64,000 nt of DNA from Molossus alvarezi. Lineage: Eukaryota > Chordata > Mammalia > Chiroptera > Molossidae. The translations under genes were made by a program, and so were the position numbers. The DNA is taken from positions 102,042,591 to 102,106,590 of the forward strand of contig CM073890.1 in assembly GCA_037176705.1 (NCBI GenBank), written 5' to 3'. This document shows positions 45,494-58,290 of the stretch, piece by piece. Under the pieces are notes generated by a model, which worked only from the letters and a program-made list of their open reading frames with translations, made no database searches and was not told the DNA's origin. Positions within the stretch are counted from its first letter, which is position 1, and every line of letters begins with the position of its first letter.

Positions 45494-47337
45494 ATTAATC
45501 TATTTTTAAATTCTATTTAATTAGGGTCCATTGTTTAGTTAATATAAATAGAAGTGGGAGAAAATGGAGTAAACAATTATGAGCACTAGGTTACAAAACC
45601 AAGACCCATTTTTAAAGTTGTTTAAAACAGCTCTTATAGAACTGTGTCCTGTGTGTTTCTCTTCTTAGAAAGGACAGGACAGCAGCATCAGAGGCAGGTG
45701 TCTGTGAACGGGCAGAAGGCAGCCATCGCCTCTCTCCTGACACCTTGCAAGCAGAAATCTGCAGTGTGAAAACACTGATGCTCTGACAATCTCATGTGTC
45801 CTTGTTTTCCATTATTTGTACCAAACATCTTCTTTAATGCAAGTAAAATATACATGTCTCATTCAATTCAAATTATAAACATATTTTACTAAAAGATAAG
45901 AGTTTACATGCTCTCGTTGGTATTTGTCAACTTCACAGAAAGTAAAAGTTACAGTATTCCTGAGTCATGTAGACATCCTTTTACCACAACCATTAGTGTT
46001 GGTTTGTAAAACTATAGCTTTATGACTCTACTAAAATCTTTTATACAGCTGTATATAATGCGAGCGCTCTAGCTTCCCTGTGGTATATAATCTTCCACAC
46101 TTTTACATTTTTATAACCTCACTGAGTAAAACACTCTCCAAGTTACTGATTTTTAAAAAAATATAAAATGTTAAATCTTCACAGCAAATACACTTGATGA
46201 AATAACCAGGCTTTTTAATAGGCTATTATAGATGCAATATATTGCCTCAATTCCAAACCATAACTCCCAAAATGAAGGTGGCGTCTGTCTCTTAGCCCTG
46301 CAACTAAGGGGATCAGGTTTCTGAAAATTATTTTATCTGTGGTCTGAGGATATTCCTCATGAATTTCCTAATAAGGAAATTTATTATCTTATATTTCAAC
46401 TTGATATTAAGAGACAAAATTCAAAAATTGTATTTCACAAACCCAATCCCACAATATATGCCATATAATGAAACAACTCACATATTAAAACCTAAGAAAC
46501 TTTTCAAATATCAATTTTGAAAAGCGAAGCAGAAAGTGTTAGTCGATTTCCAAACAAGTTCAAGTGTGCCAATTAATTTCGGTGACTTATTTAACCCACA
46601 GAGACCTTTCTACTTGAACACAGAAGAAGCATTACTGTGACTTTCCTACAGTAACCTCAGTAGAGAATTAAACAACATGATTCAATCTGTCATTGTAGCA
46701 ATAACGAGAGGCTCAACCTGGATGGTGTTTTTTTTTGGTAACTTTAATCTTTCTAAGAGTAATAGTTCTGCCATTGCATTTGGCATTGGTTTAACTTTTT
46801 TTCTGGTAAATAGAAAGGGAATATTATGGCCTAAATAATTAGGTAATATTCCTAAAAGACTTATCTCCTCAGGGAAAACATAAAGCAGAATAAATGTGTT
46901 TAATTATTATTTGGTCATGCGTAGACTATCATAGCCTGCTTCTATTTTTTATTTAACTGCAACTGGCACAAGATTATGGCAAACAAACAAATGCAGTGAC
47001 AATTCCAAATCATCCCCGTGCACAAAATAATATATCACTTTGGAGAAATTTGCAATTTTGAAAGATTGGGCATATATTCGAAAAGATGATAAATTTAATC
47101 ATACTTAGTAACACATTTTCACAAACATTCACCCAGGTAGAAAGGAAGGCTCCAATTTCCTTAGCGTGCTGTGTGTTTCTTCTCTAGAGCAGAATGGACA
47201 CAATAATGAACACAGTAAACTAACAGAGTGTAGACAGACATTCACAGACAGTCCACCTTCCCAGCACCTGCGCTGGGAATAAACAAAATAATGTATGTAA
47301 AATACTTGGGGTAGCACTTGTTACAGAACATGCAGTT
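45494..47337. other. AT-rich unassigned sequence
   Basis: No exon, RNA gene or repeat family is recognised. GC-richer words at 45640-45770 and 46270-46320 are too short to interpret. Confidence 0.4.
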
Positions 47338-47575
47338 AATACATAAATGGTGTTCAGTCCAGGCTGGTATAGCTCAGTTGGTTATGTCTTCATCTCCATA
47401 CACCGAGATTATGGGTTCGATCCATGGTCAGAGCACGTACAAGAAGCAATCAAAGAATGCATAAATAAGTGAAACAACAAATCTCTCTCTCTGTTCCTCC
47501 CTCTCTCTAAAATCAATTAAAAAAACAAAAGAAAAAAACAAACAAACAAAAAAAACACAACACATAAATATTGTC
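47338..47575 (+). mobile_element. Ves-related SINE, type C
   Basis: The head AGGCTGGTATAGCTCAGTTGG is at 47362. ATGGGTTCGATCC marks the B box. The short body contains GAATGCATAAATAAGTGAAACAAC, then a CT block and AAAATCAATT with an A/C-rich tail. Flanks AATACATAAATGGTGT and AACACATAAATATTGT look like a decayed duplication. It is shorter than types A and B. Confidence 0.85.
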
Positions 47576-47889
47576 TATTATTTTTGTTAACTTTCTGTCA
47601 TTTGCCAGCTTATGTCTATATATAACCATGAATGTGTGAAAATTTAATTAATCCCAACCATGCTCATTTCTAAACCACTGTTGAACTGTTCCTTCTCACC
47701 CAGCTTCTGAGGCTTAGTTCTTGCTGACACTTCTGTTCTTTAAACATTCTCAGTGGTATAGCATCACATGTTTAAGATTCAGGTCAAAGTGATTCTTTAG
47801 TCAAATCCATTTAAATATCTACAGATGTCCCATTATAATATACTCCAAAATACTGTACATGAGTACTCAACAGTACCATCACTGGCCTT
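47576..47889. other. Unassigned noncoding sequence
   Basis: No feature is recognised between the SINE and the antisense L1. Confidence 0.45.
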
Positions 47890-48935
47890 TTTAAAATTAA
47901 TTATTTTATTGAATTTATTGGGGTAACATTGGTTAACAAAATCATATAGGTTTCAGGTGTACAAGTTTACAGTATATCATCTGTACATTGCATTGTGTGT
48001 CTACCACCTCAAGTCAAGTCTCCTTCCATCACTATTTATTCCTCCTTTACCCTCTTCTACATTCCTCCCAACTTCTTCCCCCAGCAATCACCGTACTGCT
48101 GTCTGTGTTCAGGAGTCTTTTTTTTCCTTTGCTAAATCCCTTCACCCTTCTCACCCAGCCCCCCAACAGCTCCCTTTTGACAGCTGTCAGTCTGCTCTCT
48201 GTATCCATGAGTCTATCTACACTTTGTTAGTTTATTGTGTTCATTAAATTACACATATAAATAAAATCATATAGTACTCGTCTTTCTCTGACTGGCTTAT
48301 TTCACTTAGCATAATACTCTCGAGGTCCATTCATGCTGTTTCAAAAGGTAAGATTTCCATCTTTTTTATGGCTGAGTAATATTCCATTGTGTAAATGTAC
48401 CACAGCTTTTTATTAACTCATATATGGATGGGCACTTGGGCTGCTTCCAGATCTTGGCTATTGTAAATAATGCTGCAATGGACACAGGGATGCATTTTTT
48501 AATTTTTATTTTAAATTAGTGTTTCAGGTTTCAGGTTTCTTAGGATGTATTCTCAGAAGTGGGATTGCTGGGTCAAAAGGCAGTTCCATTTTTAATTTTT
48601 TGAGGAAACTCCATACTGTTTGTTTTCTGCAGTGGCTATAACAGTCTGCATTCCCCCCAACAGGGCACAGGGTTCCCTTTTCTCCACATCCTCCCCAACA
48701 GTTGTTGTTTGTTGATTTCTTGATGATAGGCATGAGGTTGTATCTCATTGTGGTTTTAATTTTCATTTCTCTGATTATCAGTGACCTTGAGCATTTTATC
48801 ATATATCTATTGGCCATATCTATGTCCACTTTGGAGAAGTGTCTATTCAGGTCCTTTGTGCATTTCTTAATTGGATTGTTTTTGTTTTTTTTTTTTTTGG
48901 TGTGTATATGTGTGTGTGTTGAGTTTCATACTCTG
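47890..48935 (-). mobile_element. 5'-truncated L1, antisense, with ORF2 C-terminal remnant
   Basis: The 3' UTR lies at the left (TTGGGGTAACATTGGTTAACA at about 47919). The right part encodes, on the minus strand (48524-48829), a 101-codon remnant of the ORF2 C-terminus with [31 protein letters not shown] and [13 protein letters not shown]. The second half of the Cys-rich knuckle is shifted out of frame (CPVGGNADC). It is older than the 21.6-27.4 kb copy. A T-run at 48886-48898 lies near its right end. Confidence 0.85.
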
Positions 48936-49903
48936 GTTTCTCTTCAGATCATATAAATCTTTCACCTTTTGTTCTTTATTATTTATGTTAATAAAACTAG
49001 TGTGTAGATTATTATTGGACATATAATAAGTACTCATTAACTATAGATTGGATAAATAAATAAGTTACTACTTTAAATGAAAATGTATATTTCAGAGTTA
49101 GATTTTTAGCTACTAGAGGAATTAAGCTTCCCTCTCCTGGTTGTCTGCCATCAGTCAGTGACACACAGGGAACAATGTGTGCAGCACAGTAGTGAATGTG
49201 CTTTTATAAATCAAACAAACACATTGATTAATTGACACAATATTTAAATTAAAGTCGAGGGTCTTCCTTAGTCACTGTGATGTAAGTGTTGAAAACATTA
49301 CCATAGTCTCAGTACAGCATTCACTCTAACATAGCAATTCAATTCAATTTAATCAATTATCCTGTGCCTTCATAGGAAATTTTCCTTCTAGCTTACCTGT
49401 GCTTCTCCTAAATATTCTTTGTCACACAACTACATTCTGAGCATTAAACACAATAATTTAAAATAAAATACCATTGAATAGCACGATCATCTTTTGGAGG
49501 GGATCAAATATAATAAAATGTTTGAAAATATGTTTACTCCAGAGCAGGAATATTTTAAAAATAAGTTGTCAAGCAATAAAATATGCAACGTAAATTTTCA
49601 TTAACTTTGAAAAATTTTTAATGAGAGTAGTGAAAATTATACTATCTTCATAATTATAGTCATGAGATTTTATCGTAAGAAAATTTTAAGAAAGTAAAAG
49701 TTATATGCACAGAGATGCCAATTACTACATTATCAAAAATAGTGAAGCACTGGGAAAATAGTGTTAGTTAAGTGAATATGCATAAGTGGATAGAATATTA
49801 TGCAACATTTAAAATGATAAGTGTACTATAAGTAGAATGTTTACAATACAATTTTTTAGCAAAACAATGCAAAGTGAAAAATTATACGTTCTCTCTGATT
49901 AAA
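48936..49903. other. AT-rich unassigned sequence
   Basis: A weak L2-like end phrase near 49015-49060. Otherwise nothing is recognised. Confidence 0.4.
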
Positions 49904-50190
49904 AGTGCTCAATTTGCCCTGACCAGTTTAGTTCAGCTTTTGGAGCATCAGCACTCAGACTGAAGAGTCTTGGGTTCGATCACTGGTCAAGGGCACATAC
50001 CTTGGTTGCAGGTTCGATCCAGGTCCTGGTTGGGGTCATACAGGAGGCAACCAATCAATGTGTCTTTCTCACATCCATGTTTCAAACTCTCTCCCTCTCC
50101 CTCCTTCCCTCCCATTCTACCTAAAAATCAATGAAAGAATATTCTCGGGTGAGGACTAAACATAAATAAGTAAATAAATACAGTGCTCAA
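49904..50190 (+). mobile_element. Ves SINE, type A
   Basis: The head GCCCTGACCAGTTTAGTTCAG starts at 49916. There are two B-box-like GGTTCGATC words (at about 49973 and 50011). The terminal inverted repeat TTCTCGGGTGAGGA is at 50142-50155 and the tail is (TAAA)-like. AGTGCTCAATT at 49904 and AGTGCTCAACT at 50180 flank it. Confidence 0.9.
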
Positions 50191-50811
50191 CTGATGTTTA
50201 AAAAAAAAAAAGTTGAAAAGAATGTTATATTCAAATTTCAAAAAGATTGCCAAATTCCAAAGTGCTGATTTTCCCATATGGATGATGATTGGGTTGCTGA
50301 AACTGCAACAAAGATGGTTTGGAAGAAGCAGAATTGAGTCACCCTCAGGAGAAGTGGGAAAGGATGACTCAGTTTCCCTCACTAACAGAATAAGCAATGT
50401 AACTTTTTTTGCAAGCAATCAGCTAAAAATCACGTTGTCCAAAGGGTGCATATCTTTATATTAAGTGGTAAAATATTTTTATTTTTGGAAGATTTATCTA
50501 TTCTTTGTCCCCCAGGGGGAGGTTTAAAGTATATTATCAAATATATGATCATCATATGATCTAATTAATATTCATTAATGAATAAATCCAGATAAGGTCA
50601 AATATATCTTGGAAGCAAGTTCTCATAAGCAAAGTGGCTGGTTATTCACGTGTGGAAGAAGCTAATTATTTTTGCTCTAGTGTATGATTTAAAATTATGG
50701 CAGTCAAGCAAAAATTCTCCAAGAGGAAGAACATAGGTTTTTTGTTTGTTTGTTTGTTTTTTTATTAAATGATTCCATTTTAAAAAATAACAGCGGAGCT
50801 CACATAATAAT
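50191..50811. other. Unassigned noncoding sequence
   Basis: No feature is recognised. Complementary 83- and 96-codon frames at 50128-50464 are chance frames. Confidence 0.4.
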
Positions 50812-51020
50812 AGCTAACAATTCTTAAACCCTTACTTTTGCTAGCCACTGGCTAAGTACCTTTTGTGTGTTATCACAGTTAAATCTCACAAAATAGTATT
50901 GCAATAGATAATGTATTTATCTCCATATCACTGAGGTGAAAACTGAGGTTTAAAGAGAAAAAATAACTTGCCTAATGTCACACCGTTTCAGAAGTCAGAT
51001 TTTATTCTTTGAAGAGCAGC
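50812..51020 (-). repeat. MIR-family fragment, antisense
   Basis: TAGCTAACAATTCTTAAACCCTTACTTTTGCTAG leads into GTTATCACAGTTAAATCTCACA, then GGTGAAAACTGAGGTTTAAAGAG and ACTTGCCTAATGTCACACC. This is the reverse-complement MIR order. It is comparatively well preserved. Confidence 0.65.
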
Positions 51021-51720
51021 TTTGTACGCAGTATAATTTATTGTTGATAAAGTTATATTCTTAATGAACAAAGGCATCTGAGGCTAAATTCAATAAAGCA
51101 GTAAAAATGTGCTTAGATCATAGAATAGGGACTCAGTGGTATATGACATCTGTCTCAAAATTTCTAAGAAAAATATTGGAATCCATATGAAATTATTGCT
51201 ATCTCATCATATATATATATATATATATATATTGCTTTCTATGAGCAAAACGATTATTTTTAGATTAGTAAATATTTAGTGATGAATAGCACCTTTGCAG
51301 AAACGGAAGAATAAATTTAGGATGTCACACTCTTCTTTATCACATTGCTCTTTCCCTTTCCATCATAATACTCAAATTTGTAGGGAAATGCTGACTTCCC
51401 ATGCTACTATAACTAAGAAATGTAAGAACTGGAATTTGAACACATGGGTGTTCATGATTTCATGTCTGTGCTTTACCTATTGGTGATGTGAAAGGAAAGA
51501 TTCATAAAGGTACATAGAAATAAGTCATATCAGTTGTTAGTAGATTCAATTGAAGGGGTGGAGAAATAGCATTGGTCACCAGAGGCCACAAATTTGAGGA
51601 ACATATGACAAAATCATTCACGTTTATAGGTAGATGGCATTGGGAAAACCAATTTTAGCCAAAGCTCTAATCGTCTACTATGACCAAGATTTTAAGTAGA
51701 TAGAGAGATGCTTTTTAAAA
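51021..51720. other. Unassigned sequence with (AT)n microsatellite
   Basis: A pure AT run lies at 51209-51232. No other repeat or gene is recognised. Confidence 0.5.
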
Positions 51721-51930
51721 AACCTGGTTTTGTGCTGGCTGTTTAGTTCAGTTGGCTAGAACATCAACCTGATACACCAATGTTGTGGGTTTGATCCTCG
51801 GTCAAGGCACATACAAGAATCAACCAATGAATGCATCAATAAGTGGAACAGCAAATTAATGTTTCTCTTTCTCTATCTCTCTCCCTTCCACTCTCTCTCT
51901 CAAATCAATATATTTTTTAAAATCTGGTTT
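51721..51930 (+). mobile_element. Ves-related SINE, type C
   Basis: Head TGCTGGCTGTTTAGTTCAGTTGG, then CACCAATGTTGTGGGTTTGATCC, then GAATGCATCAATAAGTGGAACAGC, a CT block and AAATCAATAT. AACCTGGTTTT (51721) and AATCTGGTTTC (51920) flank it. It shares its middle with the copy at 47357. Confidence 0.87.
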
Positions 51931-53114
51931 CTATGCAGTGAGAATCTGTATTGCATATAACAGAGCTATGGGTAAGGATTTAGGGAACCTCATGAATTTA
52001 TGCATGAATTATAATGGAATCCACAAAAAAGATAACATCTTCAAGATATAAAGAGAAAAAAATGAAGGCAAGAAGCTCCAGTTTTGCACACTGCATGCTC
52101 TCTGTCTCAAAGAAAATATAATACTTGTTAAGCTGAAAGGTTTGTTCAGATAAGCTCTAATATATTGCTTTTTCTACCATAGCGTAAAGATCTTTTCAAG
52201 TCCTTAAGCAAAGAAATATAAAGACTGAAGGGTTTTTTAAATACATTATTTTGAATAGAATATCCTAACCCCCAGAGTTAGAGCTCTATCTACCAGTTAG
52301 AGCAGATAACTTAGAAAGTTATTCTACGAAAATCAACTTTTTCACCACATGTTCTTAATTTTGTGATTGGCATGCCAATTTTATTGTAACACATGTGTTA
52401 ACATTTGCTTTGAAAGAAGCAAAGTACTTATGAATCAAGTGAAAGCACACTCTTTCCTTGTTTTGACATACCATCTGTAAATAGAACCTAAGGCTCTTGG
52501 AAACCCTGTGTTCCTATTCTAGATAGGTGGAAATAAGACATCAGGGATTCAACCAGGTGTAGTAAAAACAAAGGAAAGATCAATTTAAATGTTAAAATGT
52601 ATGAAGTCACAAGCCTGTCAGCTATTTTTTCCAGTTACTGTACTTTTATTTCCCCAAGCTTATATTTATCAACCTTCTAATAAAACCTGAAGAAAGCAGT
52701 AGACATCTGCAGCTCCATGTTTTGGAGTATTTCGGGATGTTGGTTTGTGAGAACACCTTGCGGGGAACTCCTGGATATCATCTGAGGTTGACCCCCTTTA
52801 CCGAAGGGCAGGGATAGACCCGAGAAAAGGGCACATCACTCCAGATTTGTAAGAGGCAGGTTTAATAAGCAAGGCTTGTCTTGGGTGATCCTCCAGATGA
52901 GTAGCTTTCTAAACCCACCTGCCTGCCACAGCCTTAATACTTTACAGAAAGGTCTTCACTGAGCTCAGTTACACATATTCAGGAAGCCTTAACTGGTTTA
53001 GTCGTGTACCTGCCCAAATAGTCTCCTCACCACATCTGGGCTGTATGCTTGGGCAGCTTCTTGGAGTAATGGGGATGCGGAACCTCCCAGGTCCAGTTCT
53101 CCAGTAAAAACAGC
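51931..53114. other. Unassigned noncoding sequence, possible LTR relic at 52700-53110
   Basis: 52700-53110 is GC-richer with phrases such as GGTTTAATAAGCAAGGCTTG, and it continues beyond the next SINE. That looks like an interrupted older repeat, perhaps an LTR, but I cannot name it. The rest is AT-rich. Confidence 0.35.
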
Positions 53115-53362
53115 AGTCATGTTTTTGTCCTTTTTTTTCAAAACCTCACACAAAGATATATTTTTATGAATTTTTAGAGAGAGAGAAAGAAAAATACCGA
53201 TGTGCGAGAGAAACATTAACCTTTTGCCTCCTGTCTGTGCCCCCACCAGGGACTGAACCCATAACCTAACTATGTGCCATGACCAAATTGAACCCTCAAC
53301 CTTTTTGTGTAAAGGAAAGTTGCTCTAATCAATTGAGCCACCCAGCCAGGGTAGTCATGTCT
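53115..53362 (-). mobile_element. Ves-related SINE, diverged
   Basis: The minus-strand head CCCTGGCTGGGTGGCTCAATTGATTAG is at the right end. A GA block sits near 53177-53190. The terminal repeat is degraded (CCTCACACAAAGA near 53144). AGTCATGT occurs at 53115-53122 and 53353-53360. This is one of the more decayed copies. Confidence 0.82.
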
Positions 53363-54284
53363 TCTTAATGACCTTTCCTAACAGGGGAGCAGGGCAAAGT
53401 AATTAAAAAGCCAGCCAAATTTTATAAAAAGAGTTGAAAATTGTAGTCACAGAGCAGAGGTAGAGTATAATATAGCAAAAAACTCATTCCTTAGGTCGAT
53501 TACTCAACCATGAGTCACAGAGATGTTTCTTTAACTGGGAGACTAAATTCCATCTTAATCAAGTGATGGGGATTTCTGACTTTACTTGTTACATAGGGAG
53601 AACATAGAAAAAAGTGAAGAGACCAAAATTTTCAAAAAGCAGCTAGCTGTACCTTTAACTTGCACTCTGAAACTATGTGGCAGATCTTCGTGGGGACCAA
53701 ACTATCCATACCTATCCACTTCCTTTGTGATGATGTCCCACCATACTGTAATTACCTGGGAATGAAGAAGACCTCAGTGTTGTGGGAAAATGGTGAAAAC
53801 AAGGTGATAAAAGTCAAGATAAAATAGGTAAGGAATTTGAATAAGGAAGAAATGAATAAATCAAAAAGTGGAAAATAAACGAAGTAGTGAACAATGAGTA
53901 AATAATGAAGCATAAAATGGAAGAGACAAAACAACGTCTTATAATGTCTCTCTTAACAACTAGAGACACATAAAAATGATAGATGTTTTTGAAGAGACAG
54001 TAATCCTCATATACATTTGTGCATTTCTTGAAAGAGCAAATGAACTAAAACATTTGGAATCGAATGCATAGTCAAGAAGGAAGTAGGGATTCTGCAGTCG
54101 TGTTATTAACTTGATCAATACCCATAACCAAATAGGCAATTGAACGCCAGCTTCATTCTCAGTTCACATCAGTGCTGGTAATCTACTGATTGTCAACTAA
54201 CCAAACAATTCAAAGCTCCACTTCTTCATCTATTGAGTAAACACACTCTCAGCGGTAACCCTGACTTTACAGAAGTAGTTTGAC
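53363..54284. other. Unassigned noncoding sequence
   Basis: 53363-53600 may continue the older repeat split by the SINE. Nothing further is recognised. Confidence 0.4.
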
Positions 54285-54336
54285 TTTTTTTTTTTTATCC
54301 TCACCCAAGGACATTTTTTGTTCAGATAGAGTGGGA

Positions 54337-54393
<57 letters not shown>

Positions 54394-54549
54394 ACACGAA
54401 AGGAACACATCTAGTGGCTGCTACCAGCATGACCCAACCAGGGCGGGGGACAAAGTGCAACCAAGGTACGTGCCCTTAGTGGGAAGCAAACCCAGACTCT
54501 CAGGGCCGCAGGATGATGCTCTAACCACTGAGCCAAACCAGCTAGGGCT
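54285..54549 (-). mobile_element. Ves SINE, type A, with long GA run
   Basis: The terminal inverted repeat TCCTCACCCAAGGA is at 54298-54311. A pure GA run of over 40 bp at 54343-54387 has grown from the CT block. The minus-strand head CCCTAGCTGGTTTGGCTCAG is at the right. Confidence 0.92.
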
Positions 54550-55073
54550 GATTTTTTAAAAATTATTTCTACAAAAATGTCCCAGTCTGAGTAGACCATG
54601 CCATGATATATAATGTTATTTTGGACATTTTATTGATTGCATTATTTTGATACTTAGTCATTATGATAAAATTCTCTTTAACTAATCAAAGAAAATCTGA
54701 ATTTTCAAACTGATCATACTCTGCATGTGTTCAGTTCATTAGATCCATCATTTATCCCTTTGTGGTATGCCTTCCAGTGCCTTATGGTGCCCTCCACTTG
54801 ACGGTGGTCTTTGCCTTCTCTGGTCAGTGGAGTTTTAGCAAACATGCCATGAGCTTGAACAGTGTACTTGGTCACTTTGTCTGTTTCTTGCCATCTGCTG
54901 TTTGACAACAAACCATCCCTGGCTTGTCCTTAGGAGACATTCTAGCAAGACCAGCTGGCAGTTAGCCGATGACCAGTGATATGAGAAAAGTGCGCAGTTA
55001 AAGCAAGCCAAAACTCTCCATGAGCTACATGCATGTGTATGTTCTAATATCTCTGACATTTTATGTGTTGGGG
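54550..55073. other. Unassigned noncoding sequence
   Basis: The 65-codon minus frame at 54714-54911 is Lys/His-rich and was weighed as a retroelement remnant, but no motif is recognisable. Confidence 0.4.
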
Positions 55074-55317
55074 CATTGTTTGTCTCTCTTTTTGTTTTTT
55101 TCTTTATTGATTTTAGAGAGAGATGAAGGGAGAGGGAGAGAGATAGAAACATCAATGAGAGAGAACATCTACTGGCTGCCTCCTGCATGCCCCACACTGG
55201 GGATCGGGCCCACAACCTGGGCATGTGCCCTGACCGGGAATCAAACTGGTGACTTCTTGGTTCATAGGTCAACACTCAACCACTGAACTACACCAGCCGG
55301 GCATTATTTGTCTCTTA
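55074..55317 (-). mobile_element. Ves SINE, type B
   Basis: CATTGTTTGTCTCTCT at 55074 and CATTATTTGTCTCTTA at 55302 are near-identical flanks. The minus-strand head GCCCGGCTGGTGTAGTTCAGTGG is at the right. The body is otherwise close to the type B pattern, with AACATCAATG..GAACATCTACTGG. Confidence 0.94.
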
Positions 55318-56227
55318 AATAATTTATTGCAATAGAGAAATGATACAATATTTTAAACTTTTTTAGGTACAAACGTTCTATTATTTCACTGGGGATTGGC
55401 AACACTTTATTATTATGTAAAGACTGTCTTCAAGTAAAGTACTATGTTTGACTCTGAAGCATTTATTTTTCTTTCTTTTACATGAGTAGTTGTTAGCTAA
55501 AAACTGTTTTTCTTTTGTATTTAGCTTTCTTTCATTTCTATGTTTTGTGTGGCTCTTTCAAATATGTAGTAAAGAGGATAGTGACTTTTATAGTACATAG
55601 AAATTCTTATGGTTTATATTGCCTCACTTGTTCTACTTGAAATATGTAGAAATCTGTGCAAGTAACATTTAGAGAAAAACAGAAGTTAGAGGCTAGTTAC
55701 CCGCTTCTAATTTAATTTTATATCTTTTTTCCCCCCAAATTCACAAAATATCCAAATTCTCTTAGCATATTTCCTGTTTCATAAGGCAACATGATCATGA
55801 GTATTCTAGCTGGAGGGCTGAATTATGTAAAGGAACTCCAGCAAAATAAGTACCTTGTCAACAAGCAGGCTAGGTAGCCCCTTCAAAATTCCCTCTTATA
55901 CCTTTGTGATTATATATTTCAATGGAATACCCAGGACAGTGATCTTTTATTTTAAGTCTGCCCTGTACTATGAGTTGGAGTTAAGAGAACCATTAGCCAC
56001 AACCATAACAAATACACCACCAGAAAAAAAAAACCAAATGTGCTTGACTCCTCAGCACACCTATACTACCTGAGATAGTAGCAGCTATAAGGGCACAGAG
56101 ATGTGGCCACCACCTTGTGGTAACTTTTGCCTAGAACAAAGAGTAGATTAACCTGCATAAGCAGGTCCAGGAACAGTGCAAAGATATAAAAATTTAGATA
56201 AATGCTTTATCTAAATAAATAATATTT
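55318..56227. other. AT-rich unassigned sequence
   Basis: No gene or repeat is recognised. T-rich at 55450-55560. Confidence 0.4.
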
Positions 56228-56472
56228 TAATGCCATATATATTTTTATGAGTTTTTTTTTTTACTGATATTAGAGAGAGAGGAAGGGAGAGGGAGAGAGA
56301 GAGGGAGAAACATCTATGAGAGAGAACATTGATTTGCCTCCTCCTGCACGCTTCCCACTGGGGATCAGCCCACAACCTGGGCACGTGCCCGACTGGGAAT
56401 CTAACCACAACCTGTTGGTGCATGGTTCACACTCAACTACTGAGCCACACTGGCCGGGCTAATGCCATATAT
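56228..56472 (-). mobile_element. Ves SINE, type B, with 13-bp target-site duplication
   Basis: TAATGCCATATAT occurs at 56228-56240 and 56460-56472. The minus-strand head GCCCGGCCAGTGTGGCTCAG is at the right end. A small deletion in the B-box region shortens it slightly. Confidence 0.94.
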
Positions 56473-58209
56473 TTTTAAATATCAAAATTAGTACAAAAAT
56501 CAATGATGAACAAATCTCAACATTTTACATTTTAAGTATTGACCATATCTGATATTGCTGTGGGCTCCCAGAGTTCCCATCGTTCCTGCCTAACCATCAC
56601 AAGGTCCTTCCTTATCTGTCGCCTATGGGAAAATGTGTGCAGCTGGTGTTAGGTTGTTCTCATGTATATAAAAAAAAAAACCCTGAAATTATTGTATGTG
56701 AAGGATATGATGTCTGATGTCCCCCTGGATCTGGATCTATTCTTCTTAAAAATTTAGTTTAAAATTCTTTGACTCTGACATGTTTTCCCCACCAAGCTTA
56801 GTTGAATTGTCTTTTTGCTCATATTCTGATTTGTATTCAGCTAGTCAGTTTTCTTTATTTATAGTGATTTCTGATCTTTGACTTTTAAAGGTTAGTCTGT
56901 TTACTCCTTGTGATTACTGATCCATTGGGACTTATTTCTAGCATCATCCTTGTCTTCTTGTGTTTTTGTTACATTTCACCAGGGTTTGCCAGAAGTCATG
57001 GGGAGAACATTCCCTTTGGGGTTTGTGTATCCTCCAAGAACCCCGTTTTTGCTTTATTATTGGTTTGGGTAGATACTTTACATTTTTAAAAAATTCAGAT
57101 CAGTTATAAATTTCAAATATTATTTTTAAATATTTTATTTGACAATTTAATTGTTTTTAAAGTCTTACCTTCCCTAAAGTGCTTCTCAAATTGTTCGTGT
57201 CATAACATACATAAAAAGGTTATAATTATGTGACATCGGAAAACCACAAGTAGGCTAGTTGATGTTGGAGGCAGCTGGCCTAATACTTTCAATCTTGTTC
57301 AGCTAACTAGGTACCTGGGGAGATACATATTTTCGCAGTCTTTTAACCCATTTGTACACACTTGTAACTCATTTGTGGAAAACAAGGTTGTAGCAGCAAA
57401 ACCTGAATTATGAAGCGTTGTTTTATTTTAGTTTAGGATTTTTTGTTCATCCTATTGTAATCTAGAAAAGTATTCTCTACTTTAACTGAAAAAATACCAG
57501 TAACTAACAATTTTTTCTCCTGAAAAATTCTCAACCAACTCCAAATTTTATATTCTGTCATTAATTCAATTTAATAACATTTTAAGTCACGAAAATTTTA
57601 AGAAAACAATTGTTGTTCTCACATGCTTAGTAGACAGCAAAAAAAAAAAAAAGACTCGTGCAAAAAGTGATGTGTGAGCTATATGGTAACGTGAGTTCTG
57701 CCCAGTGCATTTGTCAAAGTCTAGTTGCTCTCCAGGTACAGAGATAGCTCTGTTGTTTCCCATGGGTATATGAGCAGAGCACTATCTAACACCAGATGAA
57801 AAATAAATGTACCTATTCAAGTGAAGAAGTACAGCAAGTACATCTGTTATTTATGACACCAATTATTTCATGAATTTGCTGCTTTGTTTTCAAAGTTAAA
57901 ATGACAAACAAGGGCCTAGTATGTTTCTCTCTGAGCCATGTCTATGTATTTAAATCACAACGGAAACTAGAAAGATTCATGTGGATAATTCAAACCAAAA
58001 GTAACATTTCACCTGAAATAAGGGTAAATAAAAGAGAAGGAAACACAATTTTATTTTCCTATGACTTATTTCACTCTTGAATTTATAAACAAAGATAGGT
58101 AGTGAACTGAAAAATTCTGTTATATGTGCTTTCTGAAATGTTGTGTAATTTAATCTTTTCTCTCTCACTGACAAACACACACACACATACACAAATGCAC
58201 ACTTGAAAT
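56473..58209. other. Unassigned noncoding sequence
   Basis: 56560-57080 reads like an old element (T-rich, phrase GATTACTGATCCATTGGGAC), but no family is certain. 57080-58200 is AT-rich. A short (CA)n run lies near 58176-58191. Confidence 0.4.
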
Positions 58210-58290
58210 TTAATATCTGTATGAGGATACTGAGGCTCAGAAAGAATTGCATGAAGTCACATAACTAAAATACACTGCTGAATTTAATGA
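58210..58290 (-). repeat. MIR fragment, antisense
   Basis: GAGGATACTGAGGCTCAGAAAGAATTGCATGAAGTCACATAACTAA follows the reverse-complement MIR order. Short. Confidence 0.5.

Noticed and set aside
54714..54911. 65-codon minus frame as a retroviral or transposase remnant
   Set aside because: Lys/His-rich composition only; no catalytic or zinc-binding motif could be seen.
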